Program-made: the position numbers and the translations under genes
Shown: positions 36,262-44,479 of the stretch, one piece after another
Position numbering within the stretch: the stretch's first letter is position 1
Layout of the letters: each line of letters opens with the position of its first letter
NCBI GenBank assembly: GCA_902794535.1
Contig: CADBHQ010000003.1
Coordinates: 1-64,000 of the forward strand
From: Fibrobacter succinogenes
GTDB lineage: Bacteria; Fibrobacterota; Fibrobacteria; Fibrobacterales; Fibrobacteraceae
Length of the DNA stretch: 64,000 bases
Reading direction: 5' to 3'
Notes under the pieces: model-generated
What the model was told of the DNA's origin: nothing
What the model saw: the letters and a program-made list of their open reading frames with translations, nothing else
Databases searched by the model: none

Positions 36262-37077
36262 TCACCAGGAATCCCTGTTCCCGAATCCGCTGTTGCCAAA
36301 ACCGCTTCCGAACCCACCGCCAAAACCACGCGGATTGCTTCCGAATCCGCCGCCGAATCCGATTTCGGGTTCGTCTTTCTTTTTGTTCTTGATGGCGCCT
36401 CCGAACAGGAACCAGAAAATACCATTTCCGCGTCCGCCGCTGAATTTTGCCATTAAAAGCATGAACGAAACAAAGAGAATAAATAAAATCATGAGTGATG
36501 AAACACTATTTTCGCGGAGCTTGTATGGGGTTTCGTCGATACCAAGAGATTTGCCTTTGGCTTTTGCTCCCATTTTAGCAAGCGCGTATGAAAGCGAAAG
36601 AATTCCTTCGCTGTAATTGTTTTCGCGGAAGGCGGGGAGGAGTGTCTTTTGTTGGATCTTGGCGAGATTTTTTTCGCTGTAGATTTTTTCTAGGCCTGGG
36701 GTGACGACAATGTTTTTCCAACGTTGCTTTTGGGCGACAAAGATCATGATGCCTTCACCATTTTCTTTGCCGAGGTTCCATTGTTCGGCCGTGTACTTGG
36801 CGTACTTGTCCCCTTTTTCGAATTGGTTGGCGTGTCCGATGTCGTCTACAAGCACACAGGTGAGTTCAATCCCTGTTTCTTGCTGGAATTTGTAGGCGAG
36901 GTCGTTAAAAAGTTGTGTTTCAGATGCGTTAAGTAAGTGGTTGTCGTCGTAAATCTGACTTTCACTAGGCTTTTGCGGAAATGTTTGCGATTCAAAAGAT
37001 GTTTCAGCCAGTGCTCCGAGTGTAAGACTCAGGCAAAGGAGTGTAATACGGATAGATAGTCGCCTTAATTGAAACAT
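36262..37077 (-). CDS. TPM-domain exported membrane protein (YgcG-like)
   Basis: 271 residues. A signal peptide (about 1-24) and a TPM domain (about 42-165: IYDDNHLLNASETQLFNDLAYKFQQETGIELTCVLVDDI, EGIMIFVAQKQRWKNIVVTPGLE) precede a transmembrane helix (about 192-212). The tail is rich in Gly, Phe and Asn (GGGFGSNPRGFGGGFGSGF), a usual ending for this family. TPM proteins bind metal or act in membrane-protein repair or phosphatase roles; no specific role can be read here. First gene of a three-gene operon. Confidence 0.85.
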   Translation of the reverse strand: MFQLRRLSIRITLLCLSLTLGALAETSFESQTFPQKPSESQIYDDNHLLNASETQLFNDLAYKFQQETGIELTCVLVDDIGHANQFEKGDKYAKYTAEQWNLGKENGEGIMIFVAQKQRWKNIVVTPGLEKIYSEKNLAKIQQKTLLPAFRENNYSEGILSLSYALAKMGAKAKGKSLGIDETPYKLRENSVSSLMILFILFVSFMLLMAKFSGGRGNGIFWFLFGGAIKNKKKDEPEIGFGGGFGSNPRGFGGGFGSGFGNSGFGNRDSW

Positions 37078-37298
37078 CACTTTGAAAATATAATGTTTAT
37101 TTTAAAAAAGGATAGCGTGAACATTATTTTTCATACGAATTTTTACTGTAAAATTTATTCGTATCTTCTAAAATGGAATATTCTTTCTTGGAATAAGAAA
37201 AACGAAAGAAATTAATTTTTTTTTGAGATAAGTGTTCTATTCAGAAAAAACTCTGTATATTTAGAAGTGTATTACGAACAGAATTCTAGGAACACGTT

Positions 37299-37937
37299 AT
37301 GAACGAAAAGTGGATATGGCTTCCGGATTTTGCCTCGGATATGGGGATTTGGGAAGATGATCTTATGGGCGTTGCGCCTGACGCGGATCATCAGTTTGTT
37401 ACCTATGAAAAAATGGTTTCTGTTCTTGATAATCTCTATGAATTGGATGGTCTTGCCGAGGCATCTACCGTTGTAGGATGGGGCTTCGGGGCGTTTGTGC
37501 TTTTGAAGAATGCAAAGAATCGCCCTAAGAACCAGAAATGGATTTTACTTGCTCCCTATGCAGATTATTGTTCGGAACATAGTGAATGGAATAATGAAAA
37601 TTTATCGTTTATTGCGCACCAGACAAAGACTGCCGTAGATGCGACCTTGAATGCTTTTTATGAATTAATCGAAAATGAATTTGGCGAATGGCAAGATGAT
37701 TGGATGAAAGCCGCAAAGGTTATTAATCCTGAAGCCATGTATAAGGGGCTTTCGTATATTGCGAAAAATCGCATTGACGAGCCTGTGCCTATAACGGCAG
37801 AAACCCAGGTGTTGTATGGCAGAATGGATGGCGCCGTGCCGCCAGCAATGACGCTGGAACTCAAGGAGTTTATGCCTGGGGTAGAATTCAAGGAACGCCC
37901 CAAGGCAGGACACTGGCCGCCGATGCTTTTGTTCTAG
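37299..37937 (+). CDS. BioH/RsbQ-like alpha/beta-hydrolase fold protein with Gly in place of the nucleophile Ser
   Basis: 212 residues, no signal peptide. The start (WIWLPDFASDMGIWEDDL) and the elbow VVGWGFGAFVLL resemble BioH-type esterases. The nucleophile elbow GxSxG reads GWGFG, with Gly62 encoded by GGC where Ser (AGC) is expected. The other triad residues seem kept: D177 in GRMDGAVPP and H205 in AGHWPP. It could be a binding pseudoenzyme or a sequence one base from an active gene. It has its own AGGAA site and faces lnt, with adjacent stop codons. Confidence 0.7.
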   Translation: MNEKWIWLPDFASDMGIWEDDLMGVAPDADHQFVTYEKMVSVLDNLYELDGLAEASTVVGWGFGAFVLLKNAKNRPKNQKWILLAPYADYCSEHSEWNNENLSFIAHQTKTAVDATLNAFYELIENEFGEWQDDWMKAAKVINPEAMYKGLSYIAKNRIDEPVPITAETQVLYGRMDGAVPPAMTLELKEFMPGVEFKERPKAGHWPPMLLF

Positions 37938-39878
37938 CTACGCTTTGCGGCTTTTAAAGGAGAGCAACAGAGCGGCGAACAGATAGACTGCAAAGAACAG
38001 AAGCAAGAACTTTTCAACAATGTCGCCAATGTGGCTGTAAAGGGTGTCGCGAGTTTTGAGCGGCACCTTTCTTTGTACAACGCGGTCGGTAAATATTTCG
38101 GTGTTGTCGTCATAGTGGCCATACTGGTCAATGAATGCCGAAACGCCACTGTTGGCAAGGCGGGCAACCGGCATGCCGTTTTCAATAGCGCGGTAGCGGA
38201 TCAAGTTCAGGTGTTGGTAGGGGGCGGTACTACGGCCGAACCAGCCATCGTTGGTGATATTCACCATTAAGCGGGAACCTGCGCGAATGGCTTCACGAAC
38301 TAGATCGCCAAAAATGGCGTCGTAACAAATGTAAGGAGTCCAAAGGAACGGCTCGTAGACAGGCGTTTCTTTGCCGGCGACAAAATCGCCTTCGCCGAGA
38401 TCCACGTAGTTCAGAATCGGGAAGATTTCATCGAAAGGAATTCGTTCGCTAAAAGGCACCAAGTGCTTTTTGATGTAGCGTTTCGGGAAGTGGAAGTCGC
38501 CCGGAGTGAACAGGAAAGATGCATTGTAGACGTCGAATTTGCGAATGCTTCCGCGCGGATTGCGGCGGTAGTCGAGTGCGCCAGTCAAAAGCTGTGCATT
38601 CTTATGGTCGGCGACTTCATGAAAGCGTTCGATGACGCCTGGTTGTCTGCGAATGTGGTCTGGAATTGCCGTTTCGGCAAGGACGATGATGTCGGCATGT
38701 TCCTTGACGCTATCGTTTACCATGCCGAGCGTCTTGTTGACGATGTTGTCGAAACGTTCCTTGCTCCACTTGGCGCCTTGTTCAATGCTTGGCTGAATAA
38801 GGGCTATGGAAGGATTACCTTCGGCTTCGGCATTATAGAATGGCTTTGCTTCGGGATTCGATAAAACGATGCTTCCATGAACGAGCAACAAAACAAAGAT
38901 GGATACAGGGACAGCTAAAACAGGGATGGCCTTTTTGATGTCTTGAACTTTGCAGAGAGCGTGTGCCACGGCTTGGTTCGATGCAATCACAAGAATTGTA
39001 TATCCGAAAATTCCGATATAAGAAAGCATCTGCAAAAGTTCCAAACTGTTGCCGAAAACATAGCCCAAGTGGCTCCACGGGAATGCAAAATCGCCGTAGG
39101 TTCGGGTCATTTCAAGACCGGCATAGAATACGGGATAAAGAACCAATAAAATCGGGCGGATTTTGGTCGGGGCGTTTTTGGCGAGAGTGTAGACGAATCC
39201 GGCCAAGGTATTGTATGCGCTAAAGAAGGCGATGAGCAGGAACAGGCCTAAGAGAATCAGTCCCGAAGGAGCGGTTTCTACATGCATCACGTTATAAATC
39301 CAGTAGTAGTTGATGCTGTTGTAGAGCATGCCCGACCAGAATGTGGCGAACAGGGCTTGCCCGCGGCTGAATCTGCTTAAGACAATGAACCAGGGAACTA
39401 GAATCAAGAGTGCCGCCGGGCCCAAGGGCATGGGCGGGTAGGCTAAAGCGTACAAACCCCATGCGATGCATGAAAGGATTAAGGCGGTTCGGGATTCTTT
39501 CGTTTTAATATGCCTAAAGTTCCAACGGGCAAAAAGAATAATCCAGAAAAGTCCGATGGGGCATGCGGTAAGAATGAGCTGGATCAAGCCGGCATGGCCA
39601 ATTCTGTTCAGGTCACCCAAGTTGTAATCGAGTGCGAGGAATATAAATGAAATGATTGCAAAGGCAAAAAGGGTGCGTTTAAAGTTTTTGCGGATGTTCT
39701 TGAAAATCAGAAACAGGAGCGTTACGACTAAGGGTAGAATCTGCAAAACATGAGTGTAAAGCCCTGGCGTATCTGGACGCAGTGAAAAGGCTATGGTCTC
39801 GGCAACAAAGAGAATAGCTATATAAATCCAATAAACTTTCGGGAGCGCTTTAAGTCGTGTTTTGATCCTATTCAACAT
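37938..39878 (-). CDS. lnt: apolipoprotein N-acyltransferase
   Basis: 646 residues, longer than the E. coli enzyme (512) because of extra N-terminal helices. It adds the third acyl chain to lipoproteins at the inner membrane. Around eight membrane segments precede a periplasmic nitrilase-like domain with the triad Glu in VLAETAIPD, Lys in RYIKKHLVPFSER and Cys in YICYDAIFG. The ending helix (LFFAVYLFAALLLS) is as expected. The many predicted lipoproteins in the window fit a need for this enzyme. Confidence 0.93.
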   Translation of the reverse strand: MLNRIKTRLKALPKVYWIYIAILFVAETIAFSLRPDTPGLYTHVLQILPLVVTLLFLIFKNIRKNFKRTLFAFAIISFIFLALDYNLGDLNRIGHAGLIQLILTACPIGLFWIILFARWNFRHIKTKESRTALILSCIAWGLYALAYPPMPLGPAALLILVPWFIVLSRFSRGQALFATFWSGMLYNSINYYWIYNVMHVETAPSGLILLGLFLLIAFFSAYNTLAGFVYTLAKNAPTKIRPILLVLYPVFYAGLEMTRTYGDFAFPWSHLGYVFGNSLELLQMLSYIGIFGYTILVIASNQAVAHALCKVQDIKKAIPVLAVPVSIFVLLLVHGSIVLSNPEAKPFYNAEAEGNPSIALIQPSIEQGAKWSKERFDNIVNKTLGMVNDSVKEHADIIVLAETAIPDHIRRQPGVIERFHEVADHKNAQLLTGALDYRRNPRGSIRKFDVYNASFLFTPGDFHFPKRYIKKHLVPFSERIPFDEIFPILNYVDLGEGDFVAGKETPVYEPFLWTPYICYDAIFGDLVREAIRAGSRLMVNITNDGWFGRSTAPYQHLNLIRYRAIENGMPVARLANSGVSAFIDQYGHYDDNTEIFTDRVVQRKVPLKTRDTLYSHIGDIVEKFLLLFFAVYLFAALLLSFKSRKA

Positions 39879-39925
39879 AATCTTGTTTTTCTAGTCTCTA
39901 ATTTAAAATCATAAAGTCATTAACT

Positions 39926-39985
39926 GATGTGTAATGTGAAATGTGTAATGATTAATCTCAAATCACCCATCTCACATTCCACATC
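39926..39985. repeat. 14-bp imperfect inverted repeat between lnt and rsmI
   Basis: Arms 39926-39939 and 39972-39985 are complementary with one mismatch, and the left arm also contains two AATGTG-like direct repeats. It sits next to the end of rsmI, with the right arm just past its stop. It could be a weak 3' structure; there is no T-run. Confidence 0.45.
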
Positions 39986-39986
39986 T

Positions 39987-40670
39987 TTACAGCCCGCTCT
40001 TGTCTTGGGGATTGAATATCAGTACGAATTCGCCTTTAGGCGGGTGAGCCTTAAAATGTGCTGTAATCTCGCTTGGAGTTCCAATCAAGTGCTCTTCGAA
40101 TTTCTTGGTGAGCTCGCGCATCAATGCAATCTTGATTTCACCAAAGACTTGACCGATTTCTTCGACGAATTTGTCGATGTTGTGCGGGCTTGCGTAGAAA
40201 ATTTGGGTTGCTTCTTCGTCTTTCAATTTTTCGAGCAAGTGAATGCGCTGGGCGCTCTTTTTGGGCGAAAAGTACTGGAAGCAAAAGTGATCGGTGGGCA
40301 TGCCGCTAGAAACAAGTGCGGTAATCATGGCGCAAGGGCCAGGAATCGCGCGGACATCGATGCCTTCGCGAACGCATTCGCGCACCAAATTGAATGCCGG
40401 GTCTGCGACGCCGGGTGTGCCTGCGTCACTCACGAGAGCGATATCGCCTTCGTTTTTTAAGAATTCCACATACTTGGGCGTCACCTTCTCTTTATTGAAG
40501 TCATGGTAGGCTTCCATGGGCGTGTTAATCCCGTAATTGTCGAACAGCACGCGTGTGTGGCGCGTATCTTCGGCAAGCACCAGCGGAACTTCCTTTAATG
40601 TCCGTACGGCACGGTAGGTGATGTCTTCCATGTTCCCGATGGGGGTGGCTACAATATAGAGAGTGTGCAT
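39987..40670 (-). CDS. rsmI: 16S rRNA (cytidine-1402-2'-O)-methyltransferase
   Basis: 227 residues of the tetrapyrrole-methylase fold. The N-terminus LYIVATPIGNMEDITYRAVRTL, LAEDTRHTRVLF, ALVSDAGTPGVADPAF and AIPGPCAMITALVSSG are RsmI signatures for SAM and rRNA binding. It modifies C1402 in the decoding centre together with RsmH. Slightly shorter than E. coli RsmI (286) because the C-terminal extension is missing. The start lies three bases after the stop of the lipoprotein-like gene upstream. Confidence 0.95.
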   Translation of the reverse strand: MHTLYIVATPIGNMEDITYRAVRTLKEVPLVLAEDTRHTRVLFDNYGINTPMEAYHDFNKEKVTPKYVEFLKNEGDIALVSDAGTPGVADPAFNLVRECVREGIDVRAIPGPCAMITALVSSGMPTDHFCFQYFSPKKSAQRIHLLEKLKDEEATQIFYASPHNIDKFVEEIGQVFGEIKIALMRELTKKFEEHLIGTPSEITAHFKAHPPKGEFVLIFNPQDKSGL

Positions 40671-40672
40671 AG

Positions 40673-41248
40673 CTAAAAATCCTGTGCCAGATTTAGGTCA
40701 GTATTTCGGACGAGGCGGGTTTCAAATTTAAGGCGTTCCAAGAGCTTGCGGTGCATTTCTTGGGAGGCGTCGTTTACGAGGTCTGCGCGCATACGTCCGT
40801 ACCAGAATGCTTTTACGTGCTCGCTTTCATCGAATTCCACTTTGAAGGTTAAAGCTCCGTGGCAGAAAATTCGGGCTTCCATGTGGTAATGCCATGTTTC
40901 GCTTACAGGAAGCATTGGCCAGAAGGGAATGATTGCGGCTCCGATATTCCATGCACTAGGTTCGTCATCGGGGGTGACGGAAGCGTCGATATGTGCTACG
41001 CCGCGGCAGGATTCCATAGGGTAGCTTGCGGAATCTATCGCAAAAGAGTACGCTCTTTGCAGATTTGTGTCCAAATAAACCGTTTTTTCGCCGAAAGTAA
41101 GTGTAATCGGTTCAAAAAAGGGAATTGTTTTCGGGTATTCTTGTAGGTCGTATTTGGTGAGGCCGATGGAGCAACCCGTGAAAAGTTCGCCACAGATGGT
41201 GGTAATTGCCGCAAGGACCGCAAATTTTGCATGAATCCATCTCATCAT
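40673..41248 (-). CDS. putative lipoprotein of unknown function
   Basis: About 191 residues from the double ATG at 41243-41248; an upstream in-frame start is less likely. An N-terminal hydrophobic stretch ends in FTGC, a plausible lipobox. The mature part is strand-rich (WNIGAAIIPFWPMLPVSETWHYHMEARIFCHG) and ends in a helical segment. It resembles small envelope proteins, but I recognise no family. It is probably transcribed with rsmI. Confidence 0.55.
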   Translation of the reverse strand: MMRWIHAKFAVLAAITTICGELFTGCSIGLTKYDLQEYPKTIPFFEPITLTFGEKTVYLDTNLQRAYSFAIDSASYPMESCRGVAHIDASVTPDDEPSAWNIGAAIIPFWPMLPVSETWHYHMEARIFCHGALTFKVEFDESEHVKAFWYGRMRADLVNDASQEMHRKLLERLKFETRLVRNTDLNLAQDF

Positions 41249-41337
41249 CACAAAATATAACAAACTCGTGCAATGTGTAATAACTCCTCTCTCATCTTGC
41301 ATTCCTCATTTATTATAGTTTTCTATATTCTTTCTCG

Positions 41338-42063
41338 ATGTCTCTGCCTGCATTTTTTTTATCTGATGCGCACCTTGGGGTAAACCCGCCGGGCTCAGTG
41401 CCTAATCGTGAGCAAGCCTTAGTTCGATTCCTGGAATCTATCAAGGGGCATGCTTCGCATTTGGTGATTGTGGGCGATTTGTTCGAATTTTGGTACGAGT
41501 ACAACGATTATGTGTGCCGTAACCATTTTGACTTGTTTTTTGCATTGCGCGAATTGGTGAAATCGGGCTGTGAAGTTCATTTGATTCAAGGAAATCACGA
41601 TTTTGCTTATGGCGATTTTTTCCCGAAATCCATAGGTGTGCAGACCCATAAGGATTTGGTTCTTGAAATTCAAGGAAAAAGGCTTTATTTCCGTCATGGC
41701 GATGGCGTTGCCAAGTCTGACTTCGGTTACCGGTTATTCCGTCGAGTGCTTGATTTCCCACTGAACCGATTCTTGTTCCGTCAAATCCATCCGGATTGGG
41801 GGATGGCTCTTGCCCGTTTTGTGGGTCGTAACAGTCGTAAGGTGGGCGAGTCCCGCGTTATCAAGATGGACGAATACTTGCAATGGGCCAATAAAATGCT
41901 CAAGAAAACGGATAGCCAATATTGTGTGATTGGCCATCATCACGTTTCGGGCATTTGGAATGTCGAAAATGGCATTGTTGCGTCGTCGGGAGAATGGATA
42001 AAAAAACTCACCTACCTCCGTATGGAAGCAGGTGAGCTTGATATTCTAAATTTCGATGATTAA
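41338..42063 (+). CDS. lpxH: UDP-2,3-diacylglucosamine diphosphatase (LpxH-type)
   Basis: 241 residues. A metallophosphatase making lipid X in lipid A synthesis. Metal ligands appear in order: SDAHLG, GDLFEFWYEY, QGNHDF, RHGDG and GHHHV. The GDLFEFW string is typical of LpxH. The length matches E. coli LpxH (240). It shows the organism makes a lipid A-containing outer membrane. Its last bases overlap the 42060 gene on the other strand by four. Confidence 0.92.
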   Translation: MSLPAFFLSDAHLGVNPPGSVPNREQALVRFLESIKGHASHLVIVGDLFEFWYEYNDYVCRNHFDLFFALRELVKSGCEVHLIQGNHDFAYGDFFPKSIGVQTHKDLVLEIQGKRLYFRHGDGVAKSDFGYRLFRRVLDFPLNRFLFRQIHPDWGMALARFVGRNSRKVGESRVIKMDEYLQWANKMLKKTDSQYCVIGHHHVSGIWNVENGIVASSGEWIKKLTYLRMEAGELDILNFDD

Positions 42064-42512
42064 TCTTGGGTTCCGGCGCTGTTTGCGCGAGTTTCCGTAG
42101 ACTTCATCATCTTCTTGCTGGCATTTTCGCCCCAAATCCAGGCGACAATGTCAGTATTTGCGAATTGATCCCAAAGGGCGTCTAGCCAACACCAATGGTG
42201 GGTTTCACCTTTTGAATCGGTAATGGTCCATTTCTCCGGGGTAGCAGAGAATGTCATCTTGATCGGTTCGGGCTCGTTGTAGGTTCCGTATTCGTTCGGA
42301 GTTGCTGCAGGAGGATCGATTTCGATGGTCCAGGACTTGCCTTCGGTTCTTTTATAAATGCCGACATTATAGACTATAAGAATGATGACGACAATAATCG
42401 CTCCCTTATAATTTTTCTTGGTTAAAAAGAAGATTAAAAGGAATACGAAAAGAATTGCCAATGCACCCAAATTATAGTGCGTCGTATAGAACAACTTGAG
42501 AATGTCGATCAT
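42060..42512 (-). CDS. small membrane protein of unknown function
   Basis: 150 residues. Two membrane helices (about 14-31 and 37-53) are followed by a soluble domain rich in Trp and acidic residues (WTIEIDPPAATPN, HHWCWLDALWDQF). No family recognised. GGAG precedes the start. It follows the duplicated-domain gene by 16 bases, so the two are probably co-expressed. Confidence 0.6.
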   Translation of the reverse strand: MIDILKLFYTTHYNLGALAILFVFLLIFFLTKKNYKGAIIVVIILIVYNVGIYKRTEGKSWTIEIDPPAATPNEYGTYNEPEPIKMTFSATPEKWTITDSKGETHHWCWLDALWDQFANTDIVAWIWGENASKKMMKSTETRANSAGTQD

Positions 42513-42528
42513 AGGATACTCCGACTAA

Positions 42529-43275
42529 TTACTTCTTGGTTTTTTCAGCCGCTTTCTGTTCGGCTACCAGCGAGGCAACGCTGAAAGTAATCGTCTTGCC
42601 TTCGACCTTACATTCGGTACGGAAACTCTGCTTGGGGAGGGCGAGTCCGTGCGAAGAGAAGGTGCCCATAAAGGAGGCGTTAGCGTGGCTAGCGATGGTG
42701 CGCACATTGATAAAGCCCTTGTCCTTGCTGAAGGAGAGCTTGAAGACCTTCTTGGCGCGATCGTAATCAGCGATCATGGTCTTGTTCACCTGGGTGTTCA
42801 CGGCATCTCTAGTCTTGCGGTCGAAAATAATCGTGCCGCGAGAATCGATCGAAAGCATGGTTTTGTTAGCAATGGAGTTGCGGCAAGCAATCAGCTTCCA
42901 CGGGCCTTTTTTCTTGGTGGAGTTCTTGCTTGTGAAAATGTACTTGTTGCCGTCTTTTTCGAGTTCGTACGGACCGGTAACAATTTTTTCGCCAATGGCG
43001 TTCAGAGCGCCCTTGAAATAAAGGAATTTAGATTTGGTAGAGTTGACGCCGACGATAAAACGGAATGATGTCGTCTTGGCTTCTTTGGTGGGCGTGATTG
43101 CGACTCGCTTGCCCACGGGGTCGACTTCAATGTCGGCATAAGGACCGATTTCGATGACTTCGCCCTTCTTGGAGGATTCTTGCTTAGCCATCTTGTCGAG
43201 TTTCATCGTCTTGATGGCCTGATTGGGAAAACGCAGAAAACCGCGTATATCCATTTTTACAATGATTGTTTCCAT
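42529..43275 (-). CDS. unknown protein with two tandem related domains
   Basis: 248 residues from the ATG at 43275, chosen because GAGGTG lies before it. There is no signal peptide or membrane segment. The chain looks like an internal duplication. Segment 1 (MDIRGFLRFPNQAI ... DIEVDPVGKRVAIT ... ELEKDGNKYIFTS) and segment 2 (SIDSRGTIIFDRKT ... DYDRAKKVFKLSF ... KVEGKTITFSV) share the same order of a D-x-R-G strand, a middle strand pair and a closing I-x-F strand. Lys-rich ends. No family or function recognised. Confidence 0.6.
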   Translation of the reverse strand: METIIVKMDIRGFLRFPNQAIKTMKLDKMAKQESSKKGEVIEIGPYADIEVDPVGKRVAITPTKEAKTTSFRFIVGVNSTKSKFLYFKGALNAIGEKIVTGPYELEKDGNKYIFTSKNSTKKKGPWKLIACRNSIANKTMLSIDSRGTIIFDRKTRDAVNTQVNKTMIADYDRAKKVFKLSFSKDKGFINVRTIASHANASFMGTFSSHGLALPKQSFRTECKVEGKTITFSVASLVAEQKAAEKTKK

Positions 43276-43419
43276 AAACACCTCTTTTGTTTATTTGTGG
43301 TTTTCTTGGTAAACTAATAATTTTCGTAAATAAATTCAATGCCGATAAGAAAAAAAGCACTAAATTCTGTTCCCAAAAAGTTTTTTTTGTGCGGAAATGC
43401 ACATAGAGTTTGTCCGATT

Positions 43420-44223
43420 TTATGGAGATAAATTGCCTTTAAACGCTAAAAAAAGCACTTTTTTTAAAGACTCTCCATTTCGAACAAAAAATTTTGAGCC
43501 TTCCAATTTGGAATATTCTAACCTTGTTCTGGACTCAAGATTTTTCTTGTCAAAGATTACAGTTATGTTATTTTGAGTGCTTTTTAGCTTGTCTGTGTCT
43601 ACCATGAAATTTGTACGAACCAAGAATTTGGGATACATGAATCCGTATTTTTGATGGATTGCATCGGCGATATCAAAGATTGGATCGATTAGGATAATTT
43701 GTTCGTTATTTGTGTATTGGTTAATTGCTGAAATTGCTCCCATGCCGCGTCCCACAAGGATTTGCGGCGCCCTGCCATTTACCTGGGCTGCGCATTCTGC
43801 AATATGTCTTGCGTCTTGTGCGAAGGTTTCTTCGCTAGGCGTTCCTTTATTCTGAGCAGAGCCTCGGTAGTTGAATGTGACAATGTTTATGTCAGAGAGT
43901 GTATCGACCTGTGCCAAAAATTGGGCGGCATCTTCGTCGGCTTCGGGATAGTAGAGCATGACCGGTGCGTTCTCGTTGCCAAGAGTGAATCCGTTGAGAA
44001 CGGTTCCGTCTTCAAGGGTACAAGTGAGAGTTTTCGCCTTGCCTTGAATTGCTTCGTTTGCTTCTTTGTGATAAATCGCTCGCGGGAAAGCATTCCTTCG
44101 TTCGGTGAGAGCGAGATAGAATACCATACTAATATATATAACTGCTAATATGCCTACAAAGCGTAAAAGCTTGAAAGCGAAATCCCTAAAGAAGTGTATG
44201 ATTTTCTCCGAAATGTTGTTCAT
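43420..44223 (-). CDS. membrane-anchored alpha/beta-hydrolase-like pseudoenzyme
   Basis: 267 residues. An N-terminal membrane helix (about 20-38) anchors a domain with hydrolase-fold landmarks: APVMLYYPEADED, IVTFNYRGSAQNKGTPSEETFAQDARHI and the elbow LVGRGMGAIS. The elbow has Gly160 (GGC) where the nucleophile Ser should be, and no catalytic His is evident near the C-terminus, which lacks the usual G-H-x pattern. It most likely binds rather than hydrolyses. It stands alone between the 43275 gene and the TIGR02147 locus, with no clear ribosome site. Confidence 0.65.
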   Translation of the reverse strand: MNNISEKIIHFFRDFAFKLLRFVGILAVIYISMVFYLALTERRNAFPRAIYHKEANEAIQGKAKTLTCTLEDGTVLNGFTLGNENAPVMLYYPEADEDAAQFLAQVDTLSDINIVTFNYRGSAQNKGTPSEETFAQDARHIAECAAQVNGRAPQILVGRGMGAISAINQYTNNEQIILIDPIFDIADAIHQKYGFMYPKFLVRTNFMVDTDKLKSTQNNITVIFDKKNLESRTRLEYSKLEGSKFFVRNGESLKKVLFLAFKGNLSP

Positions 44224-44275
44224 GGCGCCAAATTTAGAAAATGAATAGCTTGTAAAGAAGTAAAAGATTGATTAA

Positions 44276-44312
44276 CGAAAAAGGACTTTCGCCTGGTTCC
44301 AGACGAAAGTCC
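44276..44312 (-). terminator. orphan minus-strand terminator hairpin
   Basis: A 9-bp perfect stem (44283-44291 with 44304-44312) has a further CTGG/CCAG inner match. It is followed on the minus strand by five Ts (44278-44282). It lies upstream of the minus-strand gene starting at 44223, not after any gene. It therefore ends either an unannotated short transcript from 44313-44480 or a leader of the 44223 gene. Confidence 0.65.
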
Positions 44313-44479
44313 AAAGGATGGGATTGGGTGTTCCTTGAATATATCTAAAAAAATCGGCAAGCGTATCACCTTTTTTTTCAAAAGTGTTCTCGAATTGTTC
44401 TTTTAACAAAAATTAACGCAATTATGCCTTCTTGTAAGAAAAAAGAGTGTTCCCAAAATTTGACAAAAAAATTATATTT

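Noticed and set aside
39900..39985. CRISPR-like repeats
   Set aside because: The AATGTG-type motifs are short, irregular and without uniform spacers; only an imperfect inverted repeat remains.
44460..44479. TTGACA and TATATT as promoter of the TIGR02147 gene
   Set aside because: The spacing is only 8 bases and the second box touches the start codon, so they cannot work as -35/-10.
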